Part shown: piece by piece, positions 43,136 through 51,289 of the stretch
Layout of the letters: each line of letters begins with the position of its first letter
Numbering within the stretch: position 1 is the first letter of the stretch
Assembly (NCBI GenBank): GCA_018398585.1
Contig: JAGTTD010000006.1
Location: forward strand, 3,918,501 to 3,982,500
DNA: 64,000 nt
Direction: 5' to 3'
From: Simmondsia chinensis
Lineage: Eukaryota > Streptophyta > Magnoliopsida > Caryophyllales > Simmondsiaceae
Notes under the pieces: generated by a model
Seen by the model: only the letters and a program-made list of their open reading frames with translations
Told to the model about the DNA's origin: nothing
Database searches by the model: none
Translations under genes and position numbers: made by a program

Positions 43136-43501
43136 TATATATATATATATATATATATAACGTTAACACATCACTCAATATTAATATAACATAACTACAT
43201 ATACAGGTTAAACCTACACATATTAAAATGGGTTGACCCAATCTGAACCCAAGTTCAAAGCCATTATTTAAACGGTTTAAATATGTCAATCCAAATTAAC
43301 CCTGTCTTCAAAGCCCTTGGTTCAAGCCCAATATAGTCTAATCATGTCATCAAATTTTGTTGGCTCTACCTCGAAATATTTTATTATATATATTAAAATA
43401 TCAAAATATTAGGATAAAGAGATGATAAAAATGCTTAATTACTGAATCGCAAATTTAAAAAATTAAATATCAAAATGGTGAAGAGATAAATTTGTCACAG
43501 G
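43136..43501. other. AT-rich spacer, no gene seen
   Basis: (TA)n to 43160, then AT-rich sequence with GGTTGACCCAATCTGAACCC-type words, perhaps hAT subterminal debris. Confidence 0.3.
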
Positions 43502-43518
43502 ATTTTTCTAACATATTA

Positions 43519-43837
43519 ATCCTCTTTGGCGCACATATGTGCAAATTTGATCTCCTAATTTACTATCTTCTTTTCGGCTGATTTGTAAACTGCAACTGCT
43601 ATTTCTCTGCCCATTATTTGCCTACCTTCTGCTTTGACTGACTCATATGCCTATTGCTTTTTGCTAGCTTGCTTCCAAGCTTCCACGCTTTGATGCTGCA
43701 GACTAGCTCATTAGGTTGGGGGTCATCGAAAATAGCCTCCCTTAGAGTAGCTCCCGAAAGGGGGAAGGCTGCGTACATCTAGCCCCCAGACTCTGCTTAT
43801 GCGGGAGTTCTTGTGGCACTATGTCTGTTGTTGTTGT
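43519..43837 (+). mobile_element. Chimeric SINE: unknown 190-bp head + angiosperm SINE 3' domain (copy F)
   Basis: Exact 17-bp repeats ATTTTTCTAACATATTA flank it (43502-43518 and 43838-43854). The 3' part (about 43710-43837) is the standard domain: GGTTGGGGGTCATCGAAAAT, GGGGGAAGGCTGCGTACATC, CAGACTCTGCTTATGCGGGA, GTTCTTGTGGCACTATG and (TTG)4. The first ~190 bases (from CCTCTTTGGCGCACATATGT to GATGCTGCAGACTAGC) are neither 5S nor tRNA-like to my eye. Because the duplication encloses both parts, they were inserted together as one reverse-transcribed molecule. Confidence 0.8.
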
Positions 43838-44119
43838 ATTTTTCTAACATATTAAAGTGTACAAATTAATGCATTATTAATAGGAAAATATCTCACCGTT
43901 TTTACATTGGCTAATAAAATAAGAGAAAAATAATTTTAAAATAAAAAATATGATACAATTAATATACCTTAACATATGTGTTTTGGGTACATAATAGACA
44001 AACTATTTGTTAAATAAATATATGATAACAGGAGCGAGAAAAAAGAAATATTTGTGGGATATTGGATTTGAAATAAGAATGAGTAATAATAATACGTCAG
44101 TGAGGATGTAAATTGAGTA

Positions 44120-44243
44120 CAACAACAACAACAACAATAACAATAGTCCCAGTGCCTTGCGGCTCCCGCTGAACGCAGGGTCCGGGGGGGGGGGGGGGGG
44201 GGGGGGTGATGTACGCAGCCTTACCCCTTCCAGCTGAAAAGGT
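44120..44243 (-). mobile_element. Angiosperm-SINE 3' domain, 124 bp, with target duplication (copy G)
   Basis: Exact 15-bp flanks GATGTAAATTGAGTA (44105-44119, 44244-44258). The + strand reads (CAA)n, CCCAGTGCCTTGCGGCTCCC, GCTGAACGCAGGGTCC, then G23 (44184-44206) and GATGTACGCAGCCTTACCCC. The poly-G run replaces the usual GGGGAGGGG-type box. Confidence 0.9.
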
Positions 44244-44258
44244 GATGTAAATTGAGTA

Positions 44259-45435
44259 ATTTACAAAAATGGCACCATTTTTTTTAAAATTGACCAAAAT
44301 AGCATATTAGAGAAAATATTTACTAAAATAGCACATTTTTTCGATAAATAATGAGGAATGTTCGAGATACACCTACCGGCGTACAATAATGCATGCCGAT
44401 TGAAACGGCATATAATAAACAATATTTTTTTTACAGAAGCGCATCTAATTTTTGAGGTGTAATAGATAGAGAGAGGAGAGTGGGATTACTTTATTTTTTT
44501 AATTTTAAGAGTTATTATATTTATGAAATTATTAAAATTTTAAATTATTTATATAAAATAGTTTTAATATATAAATTTATTTTTTTAACTATTAATCGAT
44601 TAGGTATTCGTTAAGTTTTTGTTGAAAATATCAAAATAATTTATATATATTATTGTTATTATTTACTATATTTAATATAGTGAATAATAATGATAATATA
44701 TACATGTTATTTTATTATTTAGGTACTCATTAAATTTTTTGTCGAGATAAGCTAAATATTGGGGAGTTGGGCCTTGAACATGATGAGCTTGGGCTCAGCT
44801 CCTATACATCCTTACTAAGAAAATATATTAACTTTATCATAATATTATATGTGTCATCTTTTTTATTGCCATGTCATTTACCATATTCTTTTTTATTGTC
44901 ATGTTATTTTTTCGAGTAAGTGTTCTGGTAATTTATAAATAGTTGATACCTTTCCTGATCATTTTCTAAATAATATTTTTCATCATGGTCGTTTTTGAAA
45001 AGTATGTTGCCTTTACTGTTTATAATATCATTTTTGAAAACTTTCACCAATTTATATTTTCATGCAAAAAGTAATGCATAATTTTCATGTATACAACATT
45101 GGTTCAACAAAAATTTAACGAGTACTTAAATAATAAATAGTTAAAAATAAATTTATAAATTAAAACTATTAAAATAATCTAAAATTTTAATAATATTTTA
45201 AATACAATAAATTTTGAAATTAAAAAAATAAAGTAACATTACCCTTTTCTCTTTATTCTCACAACTCAACAAACTAGCTATGCTTCTGTAAAAAAAAAAA
45301 AGAACTAATGTTTATTATATGCCGTTTCAAACAGCATACATTGATAAGTGAATAGTAATATGTGCCATTTTAGTAAATTTTTTTTTTAATATGCCATTTT
45401 GGCAAATTTTTTTAAAAAATGGTGCTATTTTGGTC
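44259..45435. mobile_element. Foldback-type element with long inverted arms
   Basis: The left arm (ACAAAAATGGCACCATTTTT, GACCAAAATAGCATATTAGA, TTTACTAAAATAGCACATTT, GAAACGGCATATAATAAACA, TTTTACAGAAGC) is matched in reverse complement and in the same order from the right edge. The pairing continues into the AT-rich middle (AAAAATTTAACGAGTACTTA against its partner near 44600 and 44720). Arms are several hundred bases each, leaving a small loop near 44800-45060. No coding frame. It abuts SINE insertions on both sides. Confidence 0.65.
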
Positions 45436-45570
45436 AACAATAATAACAACAACAAATCCAGTGCCTCCAAGGGTTCCCGTATAAGCAGGGTTCAGGGGGT
45501 AGATGTATGCAGCCTTCCTCCTTCAGGGGACTACCCTGAAAAGAGACTGTTTTCGAGGACCGCTAACTTG
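45436..45570 (-). mobile_element. Angiosperm-SINE 3' domain (copy H)
   Basis: The + strand: CAACAATAATAACAACAACA, CCAGTGCCTCCAAGGGTTCC, CGTATAAGCAGGGTTCAGGG, GATGTATGCAGCCTTCCTCC and AAAGAGACTGTTTTCGAGGA. The head is absent. The junction with the foldback element is direct. Confidence 0.75.
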
Positions 45571-46154
45571 TAATTTTGTGAGATTAATTGTAGTAATTTT
45601 GTGAGATTAATGAAATTTAGTGCCTGCTCTTTTGAGAAAATAATAAAAATACGTCAGCAAATCAAGGTGTGAGACTTAGCAGCGTGCATCCCGGACCACA
45701 TGATACTGATCCACTGAACAGCCAAGACTGTACTTTGTTCATTTATTTTAAGTAAATTTATTAATTATATTTAATTATCAAAATAAATATTTAATAAATA
45801 TCTTTCTTGAGTTCTCCGAGAAATTAACACAGATTTCTGTATCAGCATAATTTAATTGTTTTCATAATTTATACAATAAATACAGGGTAAATTGATAAGA
45901 TCAAGGCCGCTCTTATTTAAACTTTTTTTTAAAGAGATGAGCTTAAATAAAGTTGAATTACGATTGAAAACACGCGTGGTAGACACTGCGGTTGGGGGAT
46001 AGGAGGGCAGTACCTCTAGACATGCATGTCTTTTATTGTTACTGTTGTTGTTTGTTTGTTTATTGGTGCTTGCTTGTCTGTTATTATTTTATTCGACTTA
46101 TATTCTTAATGTTGTTCCTTTTCTTCTTGTTCTCTTGCTTTTCTTTTCTTTCTT
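45571..46154. other. Spacer, no gene seen
   Basis: GTAATTTTGTGAGATTAAT occurs twice in tandem (45571-45610). The rest is AT-rich with a T/G-rich stretch at 46030-46150. Confidence 0.4.
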
Positions 46155-46250
46155 TCCAGGTTGGAGGCCCCTTAGGGATAAGACTGTATATATCTTATCC
46201 CTCCAGACCGTGCGATGGTGGGCGGCATTGGGTTGTTGCTGCTGTTGTAA
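46155..46250 (+). mobile_element. Decayed angiosperm-SINE 3' domain (copy I)
   Basis: CCAGGTTGGAGGCCCCTTAG, then TTATCCCTCCAGACCGTGCG, GGCGGCATTGGGTTGTTGCT and GCTGTTG keep the order of the domain; it is strongly mutated. Confidence 0.55.
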
Positions 46251-46392
46251 TAGTAATGTAAGGGAAAAAATTATTATTGCTAGAGCAAGATTATAATTTT
46301 CAAGGTAATTTGATTACTCTTATTGTTTGTAAGTCACATTATGAATAGAATAATATCAGATTATAATATAACCAAAATGAGTAGAAGTTGTC

Positions 46393-46467
46393 CCTTAGAG
46401 ATATAGCCTAGTGACAGCGAATTTAGGGGCTATAGAACCGACCCATAATTGATTCCCACCAGCATAA
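46393..46467 (+). mobile_element. Head fragment of the tRNA-derived SINE family
   Basis: GTCCCTTAGAGATATAGCCT, AGTGACAGCGAATTTAGGGG and a B-box-like AATTGATTCCCACC parallel the SINE at 48671-48837. The 3' part is lost. Confidence 0.5.
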
Positions 46468-47008
46468 ACAACATGAGTAGAAATTGAGCCTACTAACGTC
46501 ACGAATTCGGGACTAAAATGAAAGAAAAAATAATAAAACGTAGCAAAAAATATATAAACATGAGTATCTGTTCGAGTAATATTGGGTTTCTCGTGTGGAG
46601 TTTGGATTTATTATTATTATGGGTCGTGGCCATGTCACTGAGGATTGGGTCGATAGTGAGGATGTTGACGGGTATGTTTGAAGCACCAAAGATTTCTTTT
46701 TGTGGTTTTACAATTTCTTATTGGGGTTTGTGAGAATATTACGGGCGAGAAGAGGAATTTTCAATACACTTCTCAAAAATAGTGAGATTCCTTTCAACCC
46801 CACTGGCGTAACGACAATTGACCGAACTATGTAAATTTTGTGTCTTATTTTTCTTTTTTCATTAAACTTTTTATTATTTTTGTTGTTTCATTTCCCTAAC
46901 AAGCTCGACATAGCCACACCCGAAACTCCCTCTTCCTTCCATTCCCGACCTTTGCCAAGTGAACGGCCACTTCGTTGGATTCATAATCAGTGAAGAAAGA
47001 AGATATGC
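46468..47008. other. Spacer, no gene seen
   Basis: Low-information AT-rich sequence; nothing recognised. Confidence 0.4.
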
Positions 47009-47021
47009 TCCATCCTTTTAC

Positions 47022-47133
47022 TGTTGTATTTTTTGAGCCCCATTATTGAGTGGGTTTTCTAAGGGCTCGCTTGTTCGAGCGCCTGATTCGTTTCGCGACG
47101 TGGTCGCTAATTATCAAAAAAAAAAAAAATTTA
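47022..47133 (+). mobile_element. 112-bp LINE 3' end with target duplication
   Basis: TCCATCCTTTTAC flanks it exactly (47009-47021 and 47134-47146). The body ends GACGTGGTCGCTAATTATCA then A13. It is a severe 5' truncation of a LINE. Confidence 0.8.
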
Positions 47134-47149
47134 TCCATCCTTTTACCCG

Positions 47150-47651
47150 ATAAGAGGTTATTGTTTCTATGCGGAAAAACTTAACTCCTAGTATATAATC
47201 CGCATCAAATATCACGACAATACGAGAAATAAATGGACTAAAAGAGAAAAGAAACAAATGACATAAGGATTTAAGTAGAAACCCCTCTACAATCGAGAGA
47301 GGAGAAAACCACGGGCGAAGATTGGAGCTTTCATTATTGAATCGAAAAAAAGAATTACAATCACTCATTTTCTCTCTCTTTCTCTCTTTTTGGTGCGGCG
47401 CCACAAGAAAACACTCAAGAAATTAAATTAGATGCAAACCGGACGAACCCTACGTCACTATTTATACACGCGTGAAAAACGCGGCTCCCGATCGATCGAG
47501 GAGTCCCAATCGATCAGGGTCTCGGCGCTGCTACGGCTTCAGAATTTAATTCTGCTTATCTGCCCGATCGATCGGTACTTCCCCCGATCGATCGGCACCC
47601 TCACGGCCTCCTCACTTATTTTTCAAGAAATTTTGAGACATTTTCCTAATA
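47150..47651 (-). repeat. Solo LTR of the CGATCGATCGG Copia family
   Basis: AGAAACCCCTCTACAATCGA, GAGAAAACCACGGGCGAAGA and TATTTATACACGCGTG appear in family order, then CGATCGATCGAGG, CGATCGATCGG (twice) and the outer end TTGAGACATTTTCCTAATA. No internal sequence is present. The inner end is approximate. Confidence 0.75.
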
Positions 47652-47933
47652 GTTTCGCTTAAAGTTGAGATGCCAACAAGATGGGCCAGTGCGATTTACC
47701 TAAAGATCTCTATGGATCGCTGCGAAGAGATTGAATTGGTGCCAATTTTATTTACTATTTTTGTTTTATGATAAACCCTAAAATAAGCTTCGGAAAGAGT
47801 TTTTTTCTCGTGCTTCTTTGTTTTTAATTTTCACTTCAATTAAAAAAAATTAAAAATAAGAGAATTATCTCTGAAATATGGATTTCAGTATGCAATAAAA
47901 CAAATAATAGAAAGAAGAAATAATATCAAAAGG
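47652..47933. other. Spacer, no gene seen
   Basis: No recognised element. Confidence 0.35.
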
Positions 47934-47946
47934 CTCTAAACTCATT

Positions 47947-48418
47947 TAGACCTGGCGGTAGGGTTGGGTTAATACCACATTGGGTCTGTCTCGGGTCGGG
48001 TCAAATTCGGGTTGGGTCAGACTTTGGTCGGATTATCCTCGGGTTCTAATCGACCTCCGGTTGGGTCAATTATGGGTTAGGTTGACATCAGGTCGGGTAT
48101 CCTTGAGTCAGGTCAGATTTCAGATTGACAAATTAAGTTATTTTTATAATATATTTATTCGCATTTTATTTTGATTCTAGGATAAATTAGATTCCAATTT
48201 GGATCATTTCAGGACATAGGACGGGTCTGGTTCGGGTCTCGGATCATCAATGGTCGGGTTATTTTGGGTTTCGGGTTAGGTCGGGCCGGGTCAACTTAGG
48301 GTCGGGCCAGTTCATTTTCGGGTTCGGGTCACAATACATTTTTAATTTTTTAGGTTAGAATCGGGTAGGATAGTGGGTCAAATGAGTCGGATTATCGGGT
48401 CGGATCACATTTTTCCAC
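47947..48418. mobile_element. Non-autonomous element with GGGTCGGGT subterminal repeats
   Basis: Many GGGTCGGGTC / GGGTTGGGTC words on one strand, no coding frame, and 13-bp direct repeats CTCTAAACTCATT at 47934-47946 and 48419-48431. Oriented GGGTCGGGT repeats suggest a hAT-like element, but the inverted termini are weak and 13 bp is longer than the usual hAT duplication. Confidence 0.5.
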
Positions 48419-48670
48419 CTCTAAACTCATTAACCTAGAAAAGTTTAATTTTTTCTGTCCAAAAAAAGTTTAATTTTAAATTATTTTCAAACTCATAATA
48501 TTTTATTTTTTGTTTAATATACTTAAATTATGTATAATTTGAGCCTCACCGGTCGCATTATCCTTTCTATATGGGTATCATTAATTAAAAAAGGATAAAT
48601 ATGCATCAGAAATAGAGTCGTACAATATCTGTAATAAATAATCACTTTGAGCATATGCAAATTTACAATT

Positions 48671-48837
48671 GTCCCTTAGGGACATGACATAGTGGTAATA
48701 ATCGTCGGGTGCCAACAAGGTGACCCGGAATTGAATCCCACTATGCTCAAAATGTGGTCCTCTTTGAGGATTTGAGGGATTTATCCCCTCTTCTCCCCCT
48801 TTCCCTGGCTTTACCTGACTAAAAAAAAAAAAAAAAA
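48671..48837 (+). mobile_element. tRNA-derived SINE with 14-bp target duplication
   Basis: GTCCCTTAGGGACATGACAT + AGTGGTAATAATCG is an A-box-type head and GGAATTGAATCCCAC a degenerate B box. The body TTTGAGGGATTTATCCCCTC and an A17 tail follow. Exact flanks GCAAATTTACAATT (48657-48670 and 48838-48851). Confidence 0.88.
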
Positions 48838-49060
48838 GCAAATTTACAATTTAAATTAAAGTCGTCATTCTGAATTTCTGATATGATCCAGCTCCCTTAA
48901 TCTCATGTAAGGAACCAAACAAAAAAATCGAACCGAGATCTTATTTTTTAACGAGAGTAGTCTAAGTATTACACCAAATTCATATTCGTCTCTAGATCAT
49001 TGCAAATTGTATTTAGAGAGTTTTCAAACGGCGAAAAATTGTCTCAAATCCATAGCAAAA

Positions 49061-49337
49061 ATTATCACCATAAAAGCTTAAACTGATGGGTGAAGGCTCG
49101 GGAATGGTTTTATACTCTAACATGGTCCTTCACGTGAATGTCAGTTGAGCTTTAAGTGTGGGTATTGCACAGCTCCTTCTCATACGTTATGCTTAAATTA
49201 TGTTAATATTTAAAGTGGAGGCAGTTGGGATTTAAACACGTGACCCCTTGGCCAACAAGGCTCTGATACTATATTTAGGAACTGACTTTCCTAAAAATTT
49301 AAGCTGATGGGTGAAGATCCGGTAACAGGATTTATGA
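49061..49337 (-). mobile_element. TRIM retrotransposon, both LTRs partly eroded
   Basis: LTR parts AAGCTTAAACTGATGGGTGA...TTTTATACTCTAACA (to 49122) and AATTTAAGCTGATGGGTGAA (49272-49337), with GGCTCTGATACTA as primer-site complement (49259-49271) and internal AAAGTGGAGGCAGTTGGGAT. Confidence 0.7.
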
Positions 49338-50139
49338 TGACTTTTTAACAATAGGGCATCCTTCTCTAGTTAGGGACAAGGTAGACGTCTCTAATTAGCG
49401 ACGGGAAAGCCATCTCCATCTAGTCTCAAATTCGAGATGACTTAGAGCACCTCGTCACTAAATATTTAAGCAATTTTTTTAGTGGGTGAGTTTATTCACA
49501 GTGCTTTGTCCTCCAGTTTGGGTATTTCGGGTCCTGCAGCCATCATGTCACATTTCATATGTCCTCTTCATTCTTTCGTTGATTGTTTTGGTTCTCGACC
49601 TTTAGTGAGTCATTGTCTCGTGTAGACTGGCTTGGATGTTTTGGCCTCTTTTAGGCTTTCCGGGTTTGTATCATTGGGTTAGGGTTTTTCGGATATGTGT
49701 TGTTGGCATAGCTCCTTTCTACTTTATGGTTTTCTTTATGCTTCTTCTCCTTTCACTCTTGTGCATTTTGTAGGATTTTTACCATTTATTGAAAAAATGC
49801 AAAATACAATTTAATATTATCGTCATTTTATAATACAGAAGTACACGGTATCAGAAATGAAATGATAAATTAAGAAAATCGAAAGGCATAGATAAATAGT
49901 ATTAATACAAAGTTATCAAAACTGCGAACGACAGCGATAGGAAATGTTTATTGCTGCTAAGAAGAATCGAGATTAAGAGGTGGGTTTGAGTGTTCATGAT
50001 GCAGCCGTGCCTTTACAAGTGGCGGGATTCTCAGTGGATAGGAATTGGCGACATGGGGAGAATTGGAGAGTTCAAATGAAGGAGCGGATGAAGAGGTTGA
50101 CGTCTAGTAGGATATTGAGTAGATAATTATTATTTATTT
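49338..50139. other. Spacer with a probable LINE tail
   Basis: About 49490-49795 is T-rich 3' UTR-like sequence ending TTTACCATTTATTGAAAAAA, resembling the LINE 3' ends in this window. The remainder is not recognised. Confidence 0.35.
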
Positions 50140-50155
50140 TGTATTTATCTTTGTT

Positions 50156-50278
50156 ATCAAGCTAGGGGTCCTTGGACACAGTCTCTCGTCAGAATCTCAC
50201 TCTGATGGGGTGCCCCCGGCCCGCGCAAGTGGGAGTCCTTGTGGCACTGGGCATGTTGTTGTTGTTGTTTTGTTATTC
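50156..50278 (+). mobile_element. Angiosperm-SINE 3' domain, 123 bp, with target duplication (copy J)
   Basis: Exact 16-bp flanks TGTATTTATCTTTGTT (50140-50155, 50279-50294). The body: CTAGGGGTCCTTGGACACAG, TCTCACTCTGATGGGGTGCC, GCAAGTGGGAGTCCTTGTGG, CACTGGGCATG and (TTG)4. The TGCGTACAT box has been lost. No head. Confidence 0.9.
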
Positions 50279-50294
50279 TGTATTTATCTTTGTT

Positions 50295-50925
50295 TAGTTT
50301 TAGTCTTCTATTTTAGGAAGATGCTACGAATTGCTAGATGAAGTACAAGGATAGTTAATATCCACCGTTAATCTTAACTAAGGACTTTGAGTTTAGTTAG
50401 GAAAGCTCCTCTATTTAAAGAAGATGAAGCCTATGTTTATTTGGCATTCAATTTCTTATATTTTCCAAATTCTTATGTGTTCTTTCTAATTTTCAGGTTG
50501 TGAAAATTACTAATAGAATTTTTCCCTTTATTCCACTTCTTTTAGCAATAGAAACTAAATGAAGGCTGTGAACTTTCCGTTTTCCTAATTTTTATATTCG
50601 TGCTGCATCAGTTTACATGAGTTATTCCGGTGATGTGACCAACATATGAACAAGCATACCAACATTTTCCCATGAGCTGCCTACATCCCTATTCATCTTA
50701 TGAATATTAGGACTCTTCTTCTTGTGAACCTCGGGAATGAGTACAGGATTGTGATTGCCCCATTTAGAGGCCCCCTATCCTTTGAGTAAGACCATAAACA
50801 CAATCACTCGAGGGATTTCTAGTTGCTGCAAACCAAGCATCTGTGTAGAATTTTCACCGGGGAGACCCCTTTTCATATCTTTGGTGTGACTCTTCCTCAG
50901 ATTTTTCTTGCAAAATTAAAAAAAA
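50295..50925. other. Spacer, no gene seen
   Basis: The stretch 50600-50920 has near-normal base composition (CAACATATGAACAAGCATAC, GAGGCCCCCTATCC) and may be gene or LINE debris; no domain is recognised. Confidence 0.3.
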
Positions 50926-50929
50926 AAAT

Positions 50930-51260
50930 TTATTATTGGAATGTAATTTAGATATATAGTTTGTCAAATAATGAAGCAGAGCCCGAGAAAGTCCATAGGA
51001 GCAGAAAGCAGGAAAAACAAAATGACAGACCTCAAAACCCTAGACACCTACAAATATGTCAACCACGGAGCACAATAACATGCCCCATAAATTGGAGAAG
51101 TATATACCCATATCAACCCCTAAAACACATAGAGCTAAAAGAAACATACCTACACCAACTCCCGAAATATGAAACGTCAAATGGATCACACCAATCTAAG
51201 CAAAAACCCTGAAGATGAAAACGATGTCGCTTCCCTTCATCTTATCTCATTTTTCATTGG
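50930..51260 (-). mobile_element. LINE tail fragment
   Basis: AATAATGAAGCAGAGCCCGA, GAAAGTCCATAGGAGCAGAA parallels the tail at 25990 (GCGGAGCCTAAGAAAGTCAT, TAGGAGTGGGAC). No coding domain. Confidence 0.45.
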
Positions 51261-51289
51261 TGTGAGTGTATTTAAAGAACTTTAAGGTG

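Noticed and set aside
48671..48837. tRNA gene
   Set aside because: A- and B-box-like sequences exist but the arms do not pair and the unit has an A tail and target duplication, so it is a SINE.
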